Source: Mesorhizobium sp. B2-7-2 (GTDB taxonomy: Bacteria > Pseudomonadota > Alphaproteobacteria > Rhizobiales > Rhizobiaceae). From it: a stretch of 64,000 nt of DNA. The position numbers and the translations under genes are program-made. Position 1 is the first letter of the stretch. Each line of letters opens with the position of its first letter. The notes under the pieces were generated by a model. It did no database searches. It saw only the letters and a program-made list of their open reading frames with translations, and was not told the origin of the DNA. The DNA is taken from NCBI RefSeq assembly GCF_006440775.1, contig NZ_VFTZ01000017.1:53220-117219 (forward strand), written 5' to 3'. This document shows positions 33,755 to 41,815 of the stretch, one piece after another.

Positions 33755-35022
33755 CCGGTTGGTCGCGCCGCCGGCTCCTCGGCGCGGCGCTGGTCGCGGC
33801 AATAGCGCCGCTGGCGAGCGCGCTTCCGCCACTCTCATCTTCAGTGCGTGCCGCCGGCGCATGGCCGTTCAGGCGCGGCATCAATACATGGCCCTGGTTT
33901 GCGCTGACGCGCGAATTTCCTGCACCCCGCACCGACTATGACTGGCCGCCTTTCCAGCCGCAGCGGCCGGTGCCGACGCCGGCCGACCTTGCGCGGCTGC
34001 GCGCCAGCGGGCTCGACTTCATCCGCCTGCCTGTCGATCCGGGGCCGTTCCTGGCCGCCGACGCGGGCCAGCGCGCCGAGCTGATGGCAATGCTGAGCGG
34101 GGCGGTCGAGGCGGCGCTCGCAGCCGATCTTGCTATCATCGTCAACGTGCAGGCCAATGGCGCCACGCATTACTGGAATCCCGACCACATGTATTCCAGC
34201 ACCGGCGCGCCGGAATTCGCGCGCTACCAGGTCTTCGTCGGCGAGGTTGCCGGCATGCTGGCGGACATGGCGCCCGGCAGGATAGCGCTAGAGCCGGTCA
34301 ACGAGCCGCCGCAGGACTGCTCCTCCGGGCTGTGGCCCAAGGTGCAGGCGGCGCTGCTGAGCGCGGCGCGGGGCTCGGCGCGTAACCTGCCGCTGCTCGC
34401 CACCGGCGGCTGCGGCTCGATGGTGCGGGGCCTCGCCGCGCTCGATCCGGCGCCGGTGGCGGCCTTCGAGCCGATCCTGTTCACCTTCCATTTCTACGAG
34501 CCCTATCTGTTCAGCCATCAAGGCGCACCGTGGATGCGCGAGCCGGTCTACCGGGCGCTGAACAATGTGCCGTGGCCAGCCTCCGCCGGGACGCTGGAAA
34601 GAACGCTGGCCTCGGTCAGGACAAGGATGGCGCAAGATTCCGGGACGTCTGACGAGGCCAAGAAAGCCGCGTACGAAGAGACCCAAAAGGTGCTCAAAGT
34701 CTATTTCGATGCGCAGCCCGACCGCCGCTTCATCGACCGCTACCTCAAGCAGGTGAGCGACTGGGCGCAAACCCATGGCATCGCGCGCGAGCGCATTATC
34801 ATGGGCGAGTTCGGCGCGTTGCGCACCGATGCACGATACACAGCCGCGCCCAATCCGGATCGTGCCCGCTACATCTCCGATGTCCGGCAGAGCGCCGAGG
34901 CCTTCGGTTTTGCCTGGGCATTCTGGGACCTGTTCGACGGCATGGGCATGATGGACGACACCACGCGCGCGCTCGACCCGGCGATGGTCGAGGCGCTGGG
35001 GCTAAGAATGCCGCGCGCTTGA
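33751..35022 (+). CDS. Exported GH5-like cellulase-family hydrolase
   Basis: The 423-residue protein has a Tat-like N-terminus (SRRRLLGAALVAAIAPLAS). In the barrel, FIRLPVDPGPF, ALEPVNEPPQ with the acid/base Glu, and IIMGEFGALRTDA with the nucleophile Glu identify a GH5 (endoglucanase-like) fold. A periplasmic glycosidase inside a synthesis locus may trim or clear the nascent polymer, as BcsZ does for cellulose. It is ATGA-coupled to the glycosyltransferase. Confidence 0.88.
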   Translation: MTGWSRRRLLGAALVAAIAPLASALPPLSSSVRAAGAWPFRRGINTWPWFALTREFPAPRTDYDWPPFQPQRPVPTPADLARLRASGLDFIRLPVDPGPFLAADAGQRAELMAMLSGAVEAALAADLAIIVNVQANGATHYWNPDHMYSSTGAPEFARYQVFVGEVAGMLADMAPGRIALEPVNEPPQDCSSGLWPKVQAALLSAARGSARNLPLLATGGCGSMVRGLAALDPAPVAAFEPILFTFHFYEPYLFSHQGAPWMREPVYRALNNVPWPASAGTLERTLASVRTRMAQDSGTSDEAKKAAYEETQKVLKVYFDAQPDRRFIDRYLKQVSDWAQTHGIARERIIMGEFGALRTDARYTAAPNPDRARYISDVRQSAEAFGFAWAFWDLFDGMGMMDDTTRALDPAMVEALGLRMPRA

Positions 35023-35103
35023 TTTGCTGAATCACCAAACCGCGCTAAGGGTTTGGTTTCATGCAAGAGCGGCCGAGAAGCCCGCGCTTGTCTCGCGGCG
35101 TTC

Positions 35104-36423
35104 CTACGCCTGCGTCCTTTGACGCGCAACAGGCCTCACCGGCCGATAAAGCGCCAGCGCTATAACCACGAATTTGGTCATCAGCGTCGTCTTGGAGGCG
35201 ATGCTTTCGGAGGTGTTGAGCAGGATGAGCCAACCCAGCATCGGCAGCCAGATGCCCGAATGGCAGCGGCGCGCGACCTCGTGCATGAACAGCGCGAAGC
35301 CGAAGAAGATCAAAAGCGTGAAGAACGCCCCTTGGTAGAGCGTCAGGCGCAGCACCGGGTTCTCGATGCCCTGCTCCAGGCCGGTGATGCGGCGCATGCT
35401 GTCGAGCAGGTCGACATCGGGCCCGACGATCAGGTCGCGCAATTCCAGATGCCTGAAGAGATCGAACATCTCGACGCGGGCGTTGGCGCTGCCGCTGTCG
35501 GAGACGAAACGTTCGAGCAGCGCGTCGAAGAAGCCATAATAGCCGGCAAGCGCGATGGCCAGCGGCAGCAGCGCGGCGAGCATGATCGCCAGCGCGGCGC
35601 CCAAGAGGTTGACACGTCCGGTGCTGAGCTGCGCCACTCCGCGGATGAGCACATAGACGCCTCCGAGCAGGATTGTCAGCACCATGCCCGAGCGGCCGCC
35701 GAAGGCGACCAGCGCGCAGAACTGCAGGCCGACAAGCGCCAGCCTGAGCGGCGTCGACAGGGAACGCGAGCCGGACAGCAGCGACAGCACATAGATCGAG
35801 GTGACCGTGGCATTGGAGAGCGGGTGCCCCTGCAGCGCCGTCGAGCGCAGATCGTTGACGAACACCGCGCCGTCGAACCTGTAGGGAAACACCAGATGCT
35901 TAGTGCCGAACTCGAACAGCGCCAGCAGTGCGTTCGCGGTCATGACGACATGGATGACCGCCTGCAGCCAGGCAAACGTCTTCTCGTCGTCTTCGCTGAG
36001 CAGCAGCACGATCAGCGCCGGGGCGACGAAAGTGTCGATCATGCCTGCCATGCCGGGGCGCTGCCTGAGGATGACGACGAAGAGCAGAACCGTCGAGATT
36101 ACCGCCATCAGCATCGTGGCCGGCCGCCTGTTCGTGACATGGACCACATAGCCGACCGGATTGCCGAAGATGCAGGAACGCCAGACGAAGACGAGCACGA
36201 AGAGATAGGTGGACGGGTGGATCTTGCTCAGCGGGCTGCCTTGCAGGCCGTCGTAATTATAGCCGGCGAGCCACAGCATGCCGCCAGAGACGGAAAACAG
36301 AAGCAGCACCGCTACAGTCAGGCCAAGACGGGTCAGCGTGTCGACTGGGACAGTGCGCGGGCCCGCCATGCCATAGCCCGAAGCCGGAACAGGCCGGGCG
36401 GGACCAGCCAGGATCGAGGCCAT
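35104..36423 (-). CDS. Wzy-like polysaccharide polymerase / O-antigen ligase family
   Basis: The 439-residue protein has about 11-12 hydrophobic segments and a larger periplasmic loop with the family-like TALQGHPLSNATVTSIYVL and GGRSGMVLTILLGG motifs. It would polymerise flipped repeat units in the periplasm. It starts one base after the co-polymerase stop (TGACATG), so both are in one unit. Confidence 0.83.
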   Translation of the reverse strand: MASILAGPARPVPASGYGMAGPRTVPVDTLTRLGLTVAVLLLFSVSGGMLWLAGYNYDGLQGSPLSKIHPSTYLFVLVFVWRSCIFGNPVGYVVHVTNRRPATMLMAVISTVLLFVVILRQRPGMAGMIDTFVAPALIVLLLSEDDEKTFAWLQAVIHVVMTANALLALFEFGTKHLVFPYRFDGAVFVNDLRSTALQGHPLSNATVTSIYVLSLLSGSRSLSTPLRLALVGLQFCALVAFGGRSGMVLTILLGGVYVLIRGVAQLSTGRVNLLGAALAIMLAALLPLAIALAGYYGFFDALLERFVSDSGSANARVEMFDLFRHLELRDLIVGPDVDLLDSMRRITGLEQGIENPVLRLTLYQGAFFTLLIFFGFALFMHEVARRCHSGIWLPMLGWLILLNTSESIASKTTLMTKFVVIALALYRPVRPVARQRTQA

Positions 36424-36424
36424 G

Positions 36425-38518
36425 TCAGGCCGCCTCGTCGACCAGCATGGCGCCGGTCGGCAGCCGCCCCATGACGGAGACCGCTTCCGAGGTCGCGGCG
36501 ACGTCGCGCATCGGCGTCGCGTTCAGCCTGGCGACGAGCAGGATCTCGTCGGCCATGGCGACCAGCGGCAGGACGTTGAGGTCGTCGGCAAGCGCGCCGC
36601 CGTCGACGACGACGAGCTCGAAGCTGTGATTGGCCTTGGCCAACATGCGATGGGCGAAATAGAGCGCCTGCGCTTCCTGGAACACCGCGGTCGGCCGCCC
36701 CCGGCTGACCAGCGCCACGGAACTGCCCGTTGCATAGCGGCTGACCGCGTCAAGCGGATATTCGCCGCGCAGCACGTCGAGCACGCCGGGCTGCGGGTCC
36801 TTCTGGCCCTTGCCGGCATTGATGTCGATGAACAGCACGCGGCGCCCCCTGGCCGCCGCCGCGTTGGCGAGCTGCCATGCCACCCTCGACCGCTCAGCCT
36901 TATCCTCGGGCGGCGACGCCACCAGGATGGAGGGTACCAGCGGCCAGTCCGGCGGGCGCCTGGTAGCGGCGGCGATGCGCTGCAGCGCGAGCCCGGCCAC
37001 GGCGTCGGTCTTCTGGGCGGCAGCGCCGGAGCGGCGGCGCCCCCTGCCCGGCAGAACGCCCAGCACCGGCGCCTCGATGGCCGACTGCATCTGGTTGGCG
37101 GACAGCACGGTCGGCGAGAGATATTCGGCGATCAGCGCCATGCCGACGCCCAGCGCCAGCCCGCCGAAGATGGCGCCAAACACAAGCAACCCCTTCGGCG
37201 GCCAGCTCTTCTTCAGCGCCGGCATGGCCTGCGAGATGATGCGGGCATTGGTGCTGTTGACGTTGGTCTGCTCGCGCGTTTCCTGGGCCCGCTGCAGGTA
37301 ATTGGCATAGACGGTGCGTACGGCGTCGAGATCGCGCTGCAGCTCGCGCAGCCTGACCGAGGCCTGGTCGGTGTCGAGCGACTTGCCTTTCAGGGACGCC
37401 ACCTTGGCCTCCAGCGCCTTCTGGTTGGCCGAAGCGCGCTCGTAGTCGGTCTCGGCGGCGGTAACGAGGCGGCCGAGCTCACGCGAAATCAGCTTGCGCA
37501 GATCGCTGAGCTGCTGCTGCGCGGAGATCATCGAGGGGTGGCGTGGCCCGAGCTCGGTGCCGAATTGCGATATCTGGTCGACCAGCGTCGCCTCCTGCGC
37601 CCTGAGGCTCGCAATCACCGGCGAGCGCATCGCTTCCGATGTCGCGTCAGGCGCGCCGCCCTGCCGGCGCAGCTGGTCGACCTGCGCCTTGAGCTGCGCG
37701 GTACGGGTCTGGGCGGCTGTCAATTGCGTGTTGAGGTCGGTCAGTTCCTGATCGCTGACCAAATTGCCGGCCGCCATCACCATGTTGTGCTCGGCCTTGT
37801 AGGTCTCGACCGCGTTGGCAGCCTGCTCGACGCGCTTGCGCTGGTCTTCCAGCCGGGCGCTGATCGCGTCGGAGGCGTCGGCCGCGGCCTTCGAGCGCGC
37901 TTCGGCCTGGTCATCGAGATAGGCCTGCGCGATGGCGTTGGCGAGTTCGGCCGCCAGGTCGGCGCTCTTGGCCGTGATGATGATGTTGAGCACCAGCACC
38001 TTGTCGTCGCGCTTCACCGCCAGGCGGCGGCGCAGCGCGTCGAGCGTTTCGGCTGTCCTGTCGCCGTCGCCCGAGCCGAAGAACATGCCCAGCCAGCCGC
38101 CGAGCCCGCCCTGCCCGTTGAAGTCTGGGTTCTCGGTCAGGTTGGTCGCCTTGATGGCGCGCAGCAGGACGCCGTTCGATTGCGCCACGCTCACCTGGCT
38201 TTCGACCTGGGTGATGCCGCCATCGGGCGAGATGCGGCTCGGATTGACGTCGTTGGTGACGACCTGGAGGTCTTGCGGATCGATGATGATCTGCGCCGTC
38301 GAGGAATAGAGCGCCGGCGTCAGGAAGGCGTAGATCAGCGTTGCGATGGTGAGCAGCGCGACGGTGGCGAAGATCAGCTTGCGGCGGCGCAGCAGGATGC
38401 GGCCGAGATCGCCAAGCTCGACCGTAGCGGGCGCGGGCGCAGGCGCGTAATAGGCCGGCGCCGGCGCGATCGCCTCCGGAGCGTTTTGCTGAGGCACCAT
38501 GAGCAGGGGTGATTGCAA
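36425..38518 (-). CDS. Wzc/GumC-like polysaccharide co-polymerase with degenerate kinase domain
   Basis: It has a Wzz domain with two membrane helices (about LIFATVALLTIATLIYAFLT and KGLLVFGAIFGGLALGVGM), a long periplasmic coiled-coil region between them, and a C-terminal BY-kinase-like domain. The Walker A loop, normally GEGKS/T, reads SPPEDKAERS. The Walker A' strand VLFIDINAG and a late VVVDGG remain, and there is no C-terminal Tyr cluster. It probably sets chain length without tyrosine kinase activity. TTG 38518 has GGAG six bases upstream; ATG 38500 and TTG 38587 are alternatives. Confidence 0.85.
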   Translation of the reverse strand: MQSPLLMVPQQNAPEAIAPAPAYYAPAPAPATVELGDLGRILLRRRKLIFATVALLTIATLIYAFLTPALYSSTAQIIIDPQDLQVVTNDVNPSRISPDGGITQVESQVSVAQSNGVLLRAIKATNLTENPDFNGQGGLGGWLGMFFGSGDGDRTAETLDALRRRLAVKRDDKVLVLNIIITAKSADLAAELANAIAQAYLDDQAEARSKAAADASDAISARLEDQRKRVEQAANAVETYKAEHNMVMAAGNLVSDQELTDLNTQLTAAQTRTAQLKAQVDQLRRQGGAPDATSEAMRSPVIASLRAQEATLVDQISQFGTELGPRHPSMISAQQQLSDLRKLISRELGRLVTAAETDYERASANQKALEAKVASLKGKSLDTDQASVRLRELQRDLDAVRTVYANYLQRAQETREQTNVNSTNARIISQAMPALKKSWPPKGLLVFGAIFGGLALGVGMALIAEYLSPTVLSANQMQSAIEAPVLGVLPGRGRRRSGAAAQKTDAVAGLALQRIAAATRRPPDWPLVPSILVASPPEDKAERSRVAWQLANAAAARGRRVLFIDINAGKGQKDPQPGVLDVLRGEYPLDAVSRYATGSSVALVSRGRPTAVFQEAQALYFAHRMLAKANHSFELVVVDGGALADDLNVLPLVAMADEILLVARLNATPMRDVAATSEAVSVMGRLPTGAMLVDEAA

Positions 38519-38630
38519 AGGTCGCTCCGAGAACGCTCCATCGGCCGGCAACGAGAAATGCGGCGTTGGTCTAGCTATTCCCGGCAACGATTAAAACACT
38601 GTTAATTATGTTCATAAATTGAGGCCGCTC
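38519..38630. promoter_or_regulatory. AT-rich divergent regulatory region
   Basis: The stretch around 38588-38620 is unusually AT-rich for this genome. It contains the dyad TTATGTTCATAA (38606-38617), which lies 14 bp upstream of the sigma-54 -24 element. It is a plausible activator or silencer site and must also hold the promoter for the leftward co-polymerase gene, which I cannot place. Confidence 0.4.
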
Positions 38631-38646
38631 TGGCACGAAGTTTGCA
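38631..38646 (+). promoter_or_regulatory. Sigma-54 promoter for the beta-propeller/FAD oxidoreductase unit
   Basis: TGGCACG (38631-38637), AAGT, TTGCA (38642-38646): a full RpoN consensus with correct spacing. The transcript should start near 38657, upstream of a short leader ORF and the gene at 38757. Confidence 0.82.
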
Positions 38647-38688
38647 CCAACGCAGTAGAATCTAAGTGCAGCCTAAATTGGAGACATC

Positions 38689-38766
38689 GTGCGCATGCGG
38701 CGGGAATTTGATCTGGCCAGCCGGGTCGGCGGCACCGGATGTGGCCGGGGCTGGCGATGCGCCTGA
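38689..38766 (+). CDS. Possible leader ORF overlapping the next start
   Basis: A GTG at 38689 (or ATG 38695) has a good GGAG ribosome site and opens a 25-codon frame, MRMRREFDLASRVGGTGCGR and five more residues. It ends at TGA 38764-38766, inside the first codons of the next gene (ATG 38757). The gene itself has a poorer ribosome site, so translational coupling through this leader is plausible. The peptide resembles nothing I know. Confidence 0.35.
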   Translation: MRMRREFDLASRVGGTGCGRGWRCA

Positions 38767-40289
38767 CCCTGCGCCTCGACGGCGATTGCGTGCGCGCTTT
38801 TCATGTAGCGCTGGCCGAGCGGTTGTCGCTGCTGCCTGGCGTGGAGCTTGCGGTCGACGGCCGTCCGGCGGCGGGCGGCGTGCCGCGCGCAGCCGAAGCG
38901 CTGTTCCAGCTTGAGACGCTGATCCATCGCCTGCCCGCCAATGGGACGGCCAGGCGTGTGCCGCTTTCGGCACTGGCCGGCCATGCGAGAGCGTCCGCGC
39001 CGGCCGACCTCACTATCGATCTCATCGGCGACGTCGAGCCGCAGGGCAGACGGGTCTGGCGGCTCGCCTATGACAGCGTCTGCGGCGAGCAGGCCCTCCT
39101 GGCGCTGATCCTTGCCGGCCGCACGCCGCTGGCCCGCCTGGAACAGAACGGCGCGACAGTCGCCGAGGGACGGCTCGGCACCGAATATCACGGCATCGCG
39201 CTGGCTTCCTTCCAGGACATGCTGGCGCGCAGCGCCAGCCTGATCGTCGCGGCGGTCAACGGCGCCGCCCGCTCATCGCTTCCGGTGCTGCCCGAACCGC
39301 CATCTGAGACGGCGCCGCCAGCCATGCCGCCAGCCACGAAGCTCGGTGTGCGTGCGGCCAAGGCGACGGCACGCCGCATCATCCAGCAGATCTATCACCT
39401 GTGCTACAACGCCCCGCATTGGCGGGTCGGCTGGCGCGAGACCGGCGGCAAGGATCTCTACGAGCTGCGCGCCCATCCGCAATCCGGCTGGCGCGATTTG
39501 CCGGACGACGGCAGCCGCTTCTACGCCGACCCGTTCCCCGTGCTTTACCGCGGCCAGGTGACGCTGTTCGTCGAGGACTACATCCATCGCACCGGCAAGG
39601 CGATCCTGTCGGCAGTGGCGTTTGGCGCATCTGGACCAGTCGGCACTCCGAAGCCGGTTCTGGAGCTGCCCTACCACCTCTCCTACCCCTTCGTGTTCGA
39701 GCGCGACGGCGAGATGTGGATGGTGCCGGAAAGCTCCGCCAACCGGACCGTCGACCTCTACCGCGCCACCGCTTTCCCGGGCGGCTGGGTCAAGGAAGCG
39801 ACGCTCCTGTCGGATATCGTCGCCAGCGACGCCACGCTTGTCGAGCATGGCGGGCGCTGGTGGATGTTCGCCACCGTACGCGACGGCGGCGGCGCCTTCT
39901 CGGACCAACTGCATCTGTGGTCGGCGCCGGATTTCCGCGGGCCGTGGACGCCGCACCCGAAGAACCCGATTATGATCGACATCGCCTCGGCGCGGCCGGC
40001 GGGCCGTATGGTCAGCCGCGGCGGCCAACTCCTTCGCCCGGTGCAGGACTGCCGCAGGAGCTATGGCGCCGCGCTCGGCATCGCGCGTGTCACGCAGCTC
40101 GACGATGGCGGCATGGAACAGGTCATCGAAACGATCGTCAATCCTGGCGCTGGCTGGGCCGGACGCAAGCTGCATACACTGAACGAAGCGGGCGGGATGG
40201 AATTCATAGATGGTTCGGCAATGGCGCCGCGCTGGAAACGCATGCAGAGGCAGGATTCCATGCCTAAGGGCGGTGGAGAAAAGACATGA
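38757..40289 (+). CDS. Beta-propeller glycosyltransferase-associated protein (GINT1 N-domain-like)
   Basis: The 510-residue protein has a formyltransferase-like N-terminal half and a C-terminal five-bladed propeller (GSRFYADPFPVLYRGQVTLF, LSYPFVFERDGEMWMVPESS, DATLVEHGGRWWMFATVRDG). The propeller resembles the domain next to glycosyltransferases such as plant GINT1, and also GH43-type folds. A role in modifying the polysaccharide is likely from context only. ATG 38757 is chosen over ATG 38739. Its end overlaps the next start by 4 bp (ATGA). Confidence 0.7.
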   Translation: MRLTLRLDGDCVRAFHVALAERLSLLPGVELAVDGRPAAGGVPRAAEALFQLETLIHRLPANGTARRVPLSALAGHARASAPADLTIDLIGDVEPQGRRVWRLAYDSVCGEQALLALILAGRTPLARLEQNGATVAEGRLGTEYHGIALASFQDMLARSASLIVAAVNGAARSSLPVLPEPPSETAPPAMPPATKLGVRAAKATARRIIQQIYHLCYNAPHWRVGWRETGGKDLYELRAHPQSGWRDLPDDGSRFYADPFPVLYRGQVTLFVEDYIHRTGKAILSAVAFGASGPVGTPKPVLELPYHLSYPFVFERDGEMWMVPESSANRTVDLYRATAFPGGWVKEATLLSDIVASDATLVEHGGRWWMFATVRDGGGAFSDQLHLWSAPDFRGPWTPHPKNPIMIDIASARPAGRMVSRGGQLLRPVQDCRRSYGAALGIARVTQLDDGGMEQVIETIVNPGAGWAGRKLHTLNEAGGMEFIDGSAMAPRWKRMQRQDSMPKGGGEKT

Positions 40290-41548
40290 GCATCGCAGAG
40301 GACCGCGAAGCAACCGCCGTGCCGGCCAGCCAGGCCGAGGTCGAAGTGGCGATCGTCGGCGCGGGGCTCGCCGGAACCGTGCTGGCGCTGTCGCTCGCCA
40401 AGGCGGGCTGCAAGATCGCGCTGGTCGATCCGCATCGTGTCCATCATGACGAATTCCGGGCCGAGAAAACTCGCGCGGAGCAGATGGGACTGTTCGAGAA
40501 ACTCGGCCTCGGCCCGGTTTTCAGGTCTCTCGTCACCCCGATGACAGACGTCCATGTCTTCCGCTTCGGCCAGCTGTTCGAGCGCAAGCGAGGCTGGGAG
40601 TACGCCTTTTCCTACACGCCGCTGGTCAACGGCCTGCGCGCGGCGCTGCCTCCGCAAGTGCCGCTGACGATCGGCAAGGTCGCGGAGGTCTCGACGGGAC
40701 CGGACCGGCAGCGGCTGGTGCTCACCGACGGCTCCGTGATCGATGCCCGGCTGCTGGTGGTGGCCACCGGCTATAGCGAGGCGGTGCGGCGCGCGATCGG
40801 CGTCGAGCGCGTCGAGGAATCGAAGGCGCATTCGCTGACGTTGGGGTTCGATCTCGCGGTCACGCCGCAGGAATTCGGCCTGCCGTCCCTCACCTTCTAC
40901 GGAAGGCGGATCGCCGATCGCATTGCCTTTCTTACCATCTTCCGGATCGGCGAGCGGATGCGCGCGAACATGTTCGTCTACCGGACCGTCGCCGATCCGT
41001 GGGTGCGGTCGTTCCGCGAGGACCCGCAAAAGATGCTCCTGGAGTTGATGCCGGAGATCGCGGCTCGATGCTGCAACTTCGCCGTCGCCAGCGAGGTCGA
41101 GGTGAGGCAGGTCGGCCTGACAACGACGCAGGGCCATCGGCGCGACGGTGTCGTCTTCATCGGCGATGCGTTCGCCACGACCTGCCCGGCGCAAGGCGAC
41201 GGCATCCACCGGGTGCTGACCGATGTCGATTGCCTCAGCTCGACGCATATCCCCGCCTGGCTCGAGACGCCCGGCATGGCGGCCGACAAGATCTGCGCCT
41301 TCTACGACGATCCGACCAAGATCGCCGCCGACGCCAGGGCCATGCGCGCCAGCATTTACGCAAAGCGGATAACCACCGAGACGGGGCTTGAATGGCGGCT
41401 GCGCCGCCTGCGCAACAACACCGCGCGGCGCTTGATGATCTTTGCCCGTCGATTCCGCGAGGCGGGAAAATCGGGTGACGCCGGACCTGGCCCAGAGGGA
41501 ACTGCTTTCGACCAAACCGGCAAGGCACCGGCCAGCCTGGGAACATGA
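40286..41548 (+). CDS. FAD-dependent oxidoreductase, copy 1
   Basis: The 420-residue flavoprotein of the PHBH/UbiH-like type has a Rossmann motif VAIVGAGLAGTVLALSLAK and ends its FAD site with GVVFIGDAFATTCPAQGDGI. LLVVATGYSEAVRRAIG marks the middle. It is coupled to the propeller gene and has a good GGAG site. Such enzymes hydroxylate or oxidise a substrate; in a polysaccharide locus the target may be a sugar, lipid or aromatic decoration. A close paralogue follows. Confidence 0.85.
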   Translation: MSIAEDREATAVPASQAEVEVAIVGAGLAGTVLALSLAKAGCKIALVDPHRVHHDEFRAEKTRAEQMGLFEKLGLGPVFRSLVTPMTDVHVFRFGQLFERKRGWEYAFSYTPLVNGLRAALPPQVPLTIGKVAEVSTGPDRQRLVLTDGSVIDARLLVVATGYSEAVRRAIGVERVEESKAHSLTLGFDLAVTPQEFGLPSLTFYGRRIADRIAFLTIFRIGERMRANMFVYRTVADPWVRSFREDPQKMLLELMPEIAARCCNFAVASEVEVRQVGLTTTQGHRRDGVVFIGDAFATTCPAQGDGIHRVLTDVDCLSSTHIPAWLETPGMAADKICAFYDDPTKIAADARAMRASIYAKRITTETGLEWRLRRLRNNTARRLMIFARRFREAGKSGDAGPGPEGTAFDQTGKAPASLGT

Positions 41549-41815
41549 TCGTGAGCGATCTTACCAATCCGTAAGTCGCGATCCCTGGCAAAGCTGGTTT
41601 AGATCGTGGCGAGCAGTGTCTCCTGCTCGGCGGGACAGCACGCCCGTCGCTCCAATGGCCCGCTGCCGGCTCGGCGGCGGGCTAACGAGCGGCGGCAAGT
41701 AAGGGCGGTGTCACCGGATTAACCTAATTTTTCATTGCTACCCTGCTCGCGTCCGGGTTGCTTGAGAGTGTTTCGGCTACTCGCGATATTCCGCCGAAGG
41801 CTGTGGAGCAGAAGA

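Noticed and set aside
38511..38530. Sigma-54 promoter for the leftward Wzc-like gene
   Set aside because: The minus strand reads CGGAGCG-ACCT-TTGCA, with several mismatches in the -24 part. The start would lie within the likely coding start; the same bases are better explained as a GGAG ribosome site before TTG.
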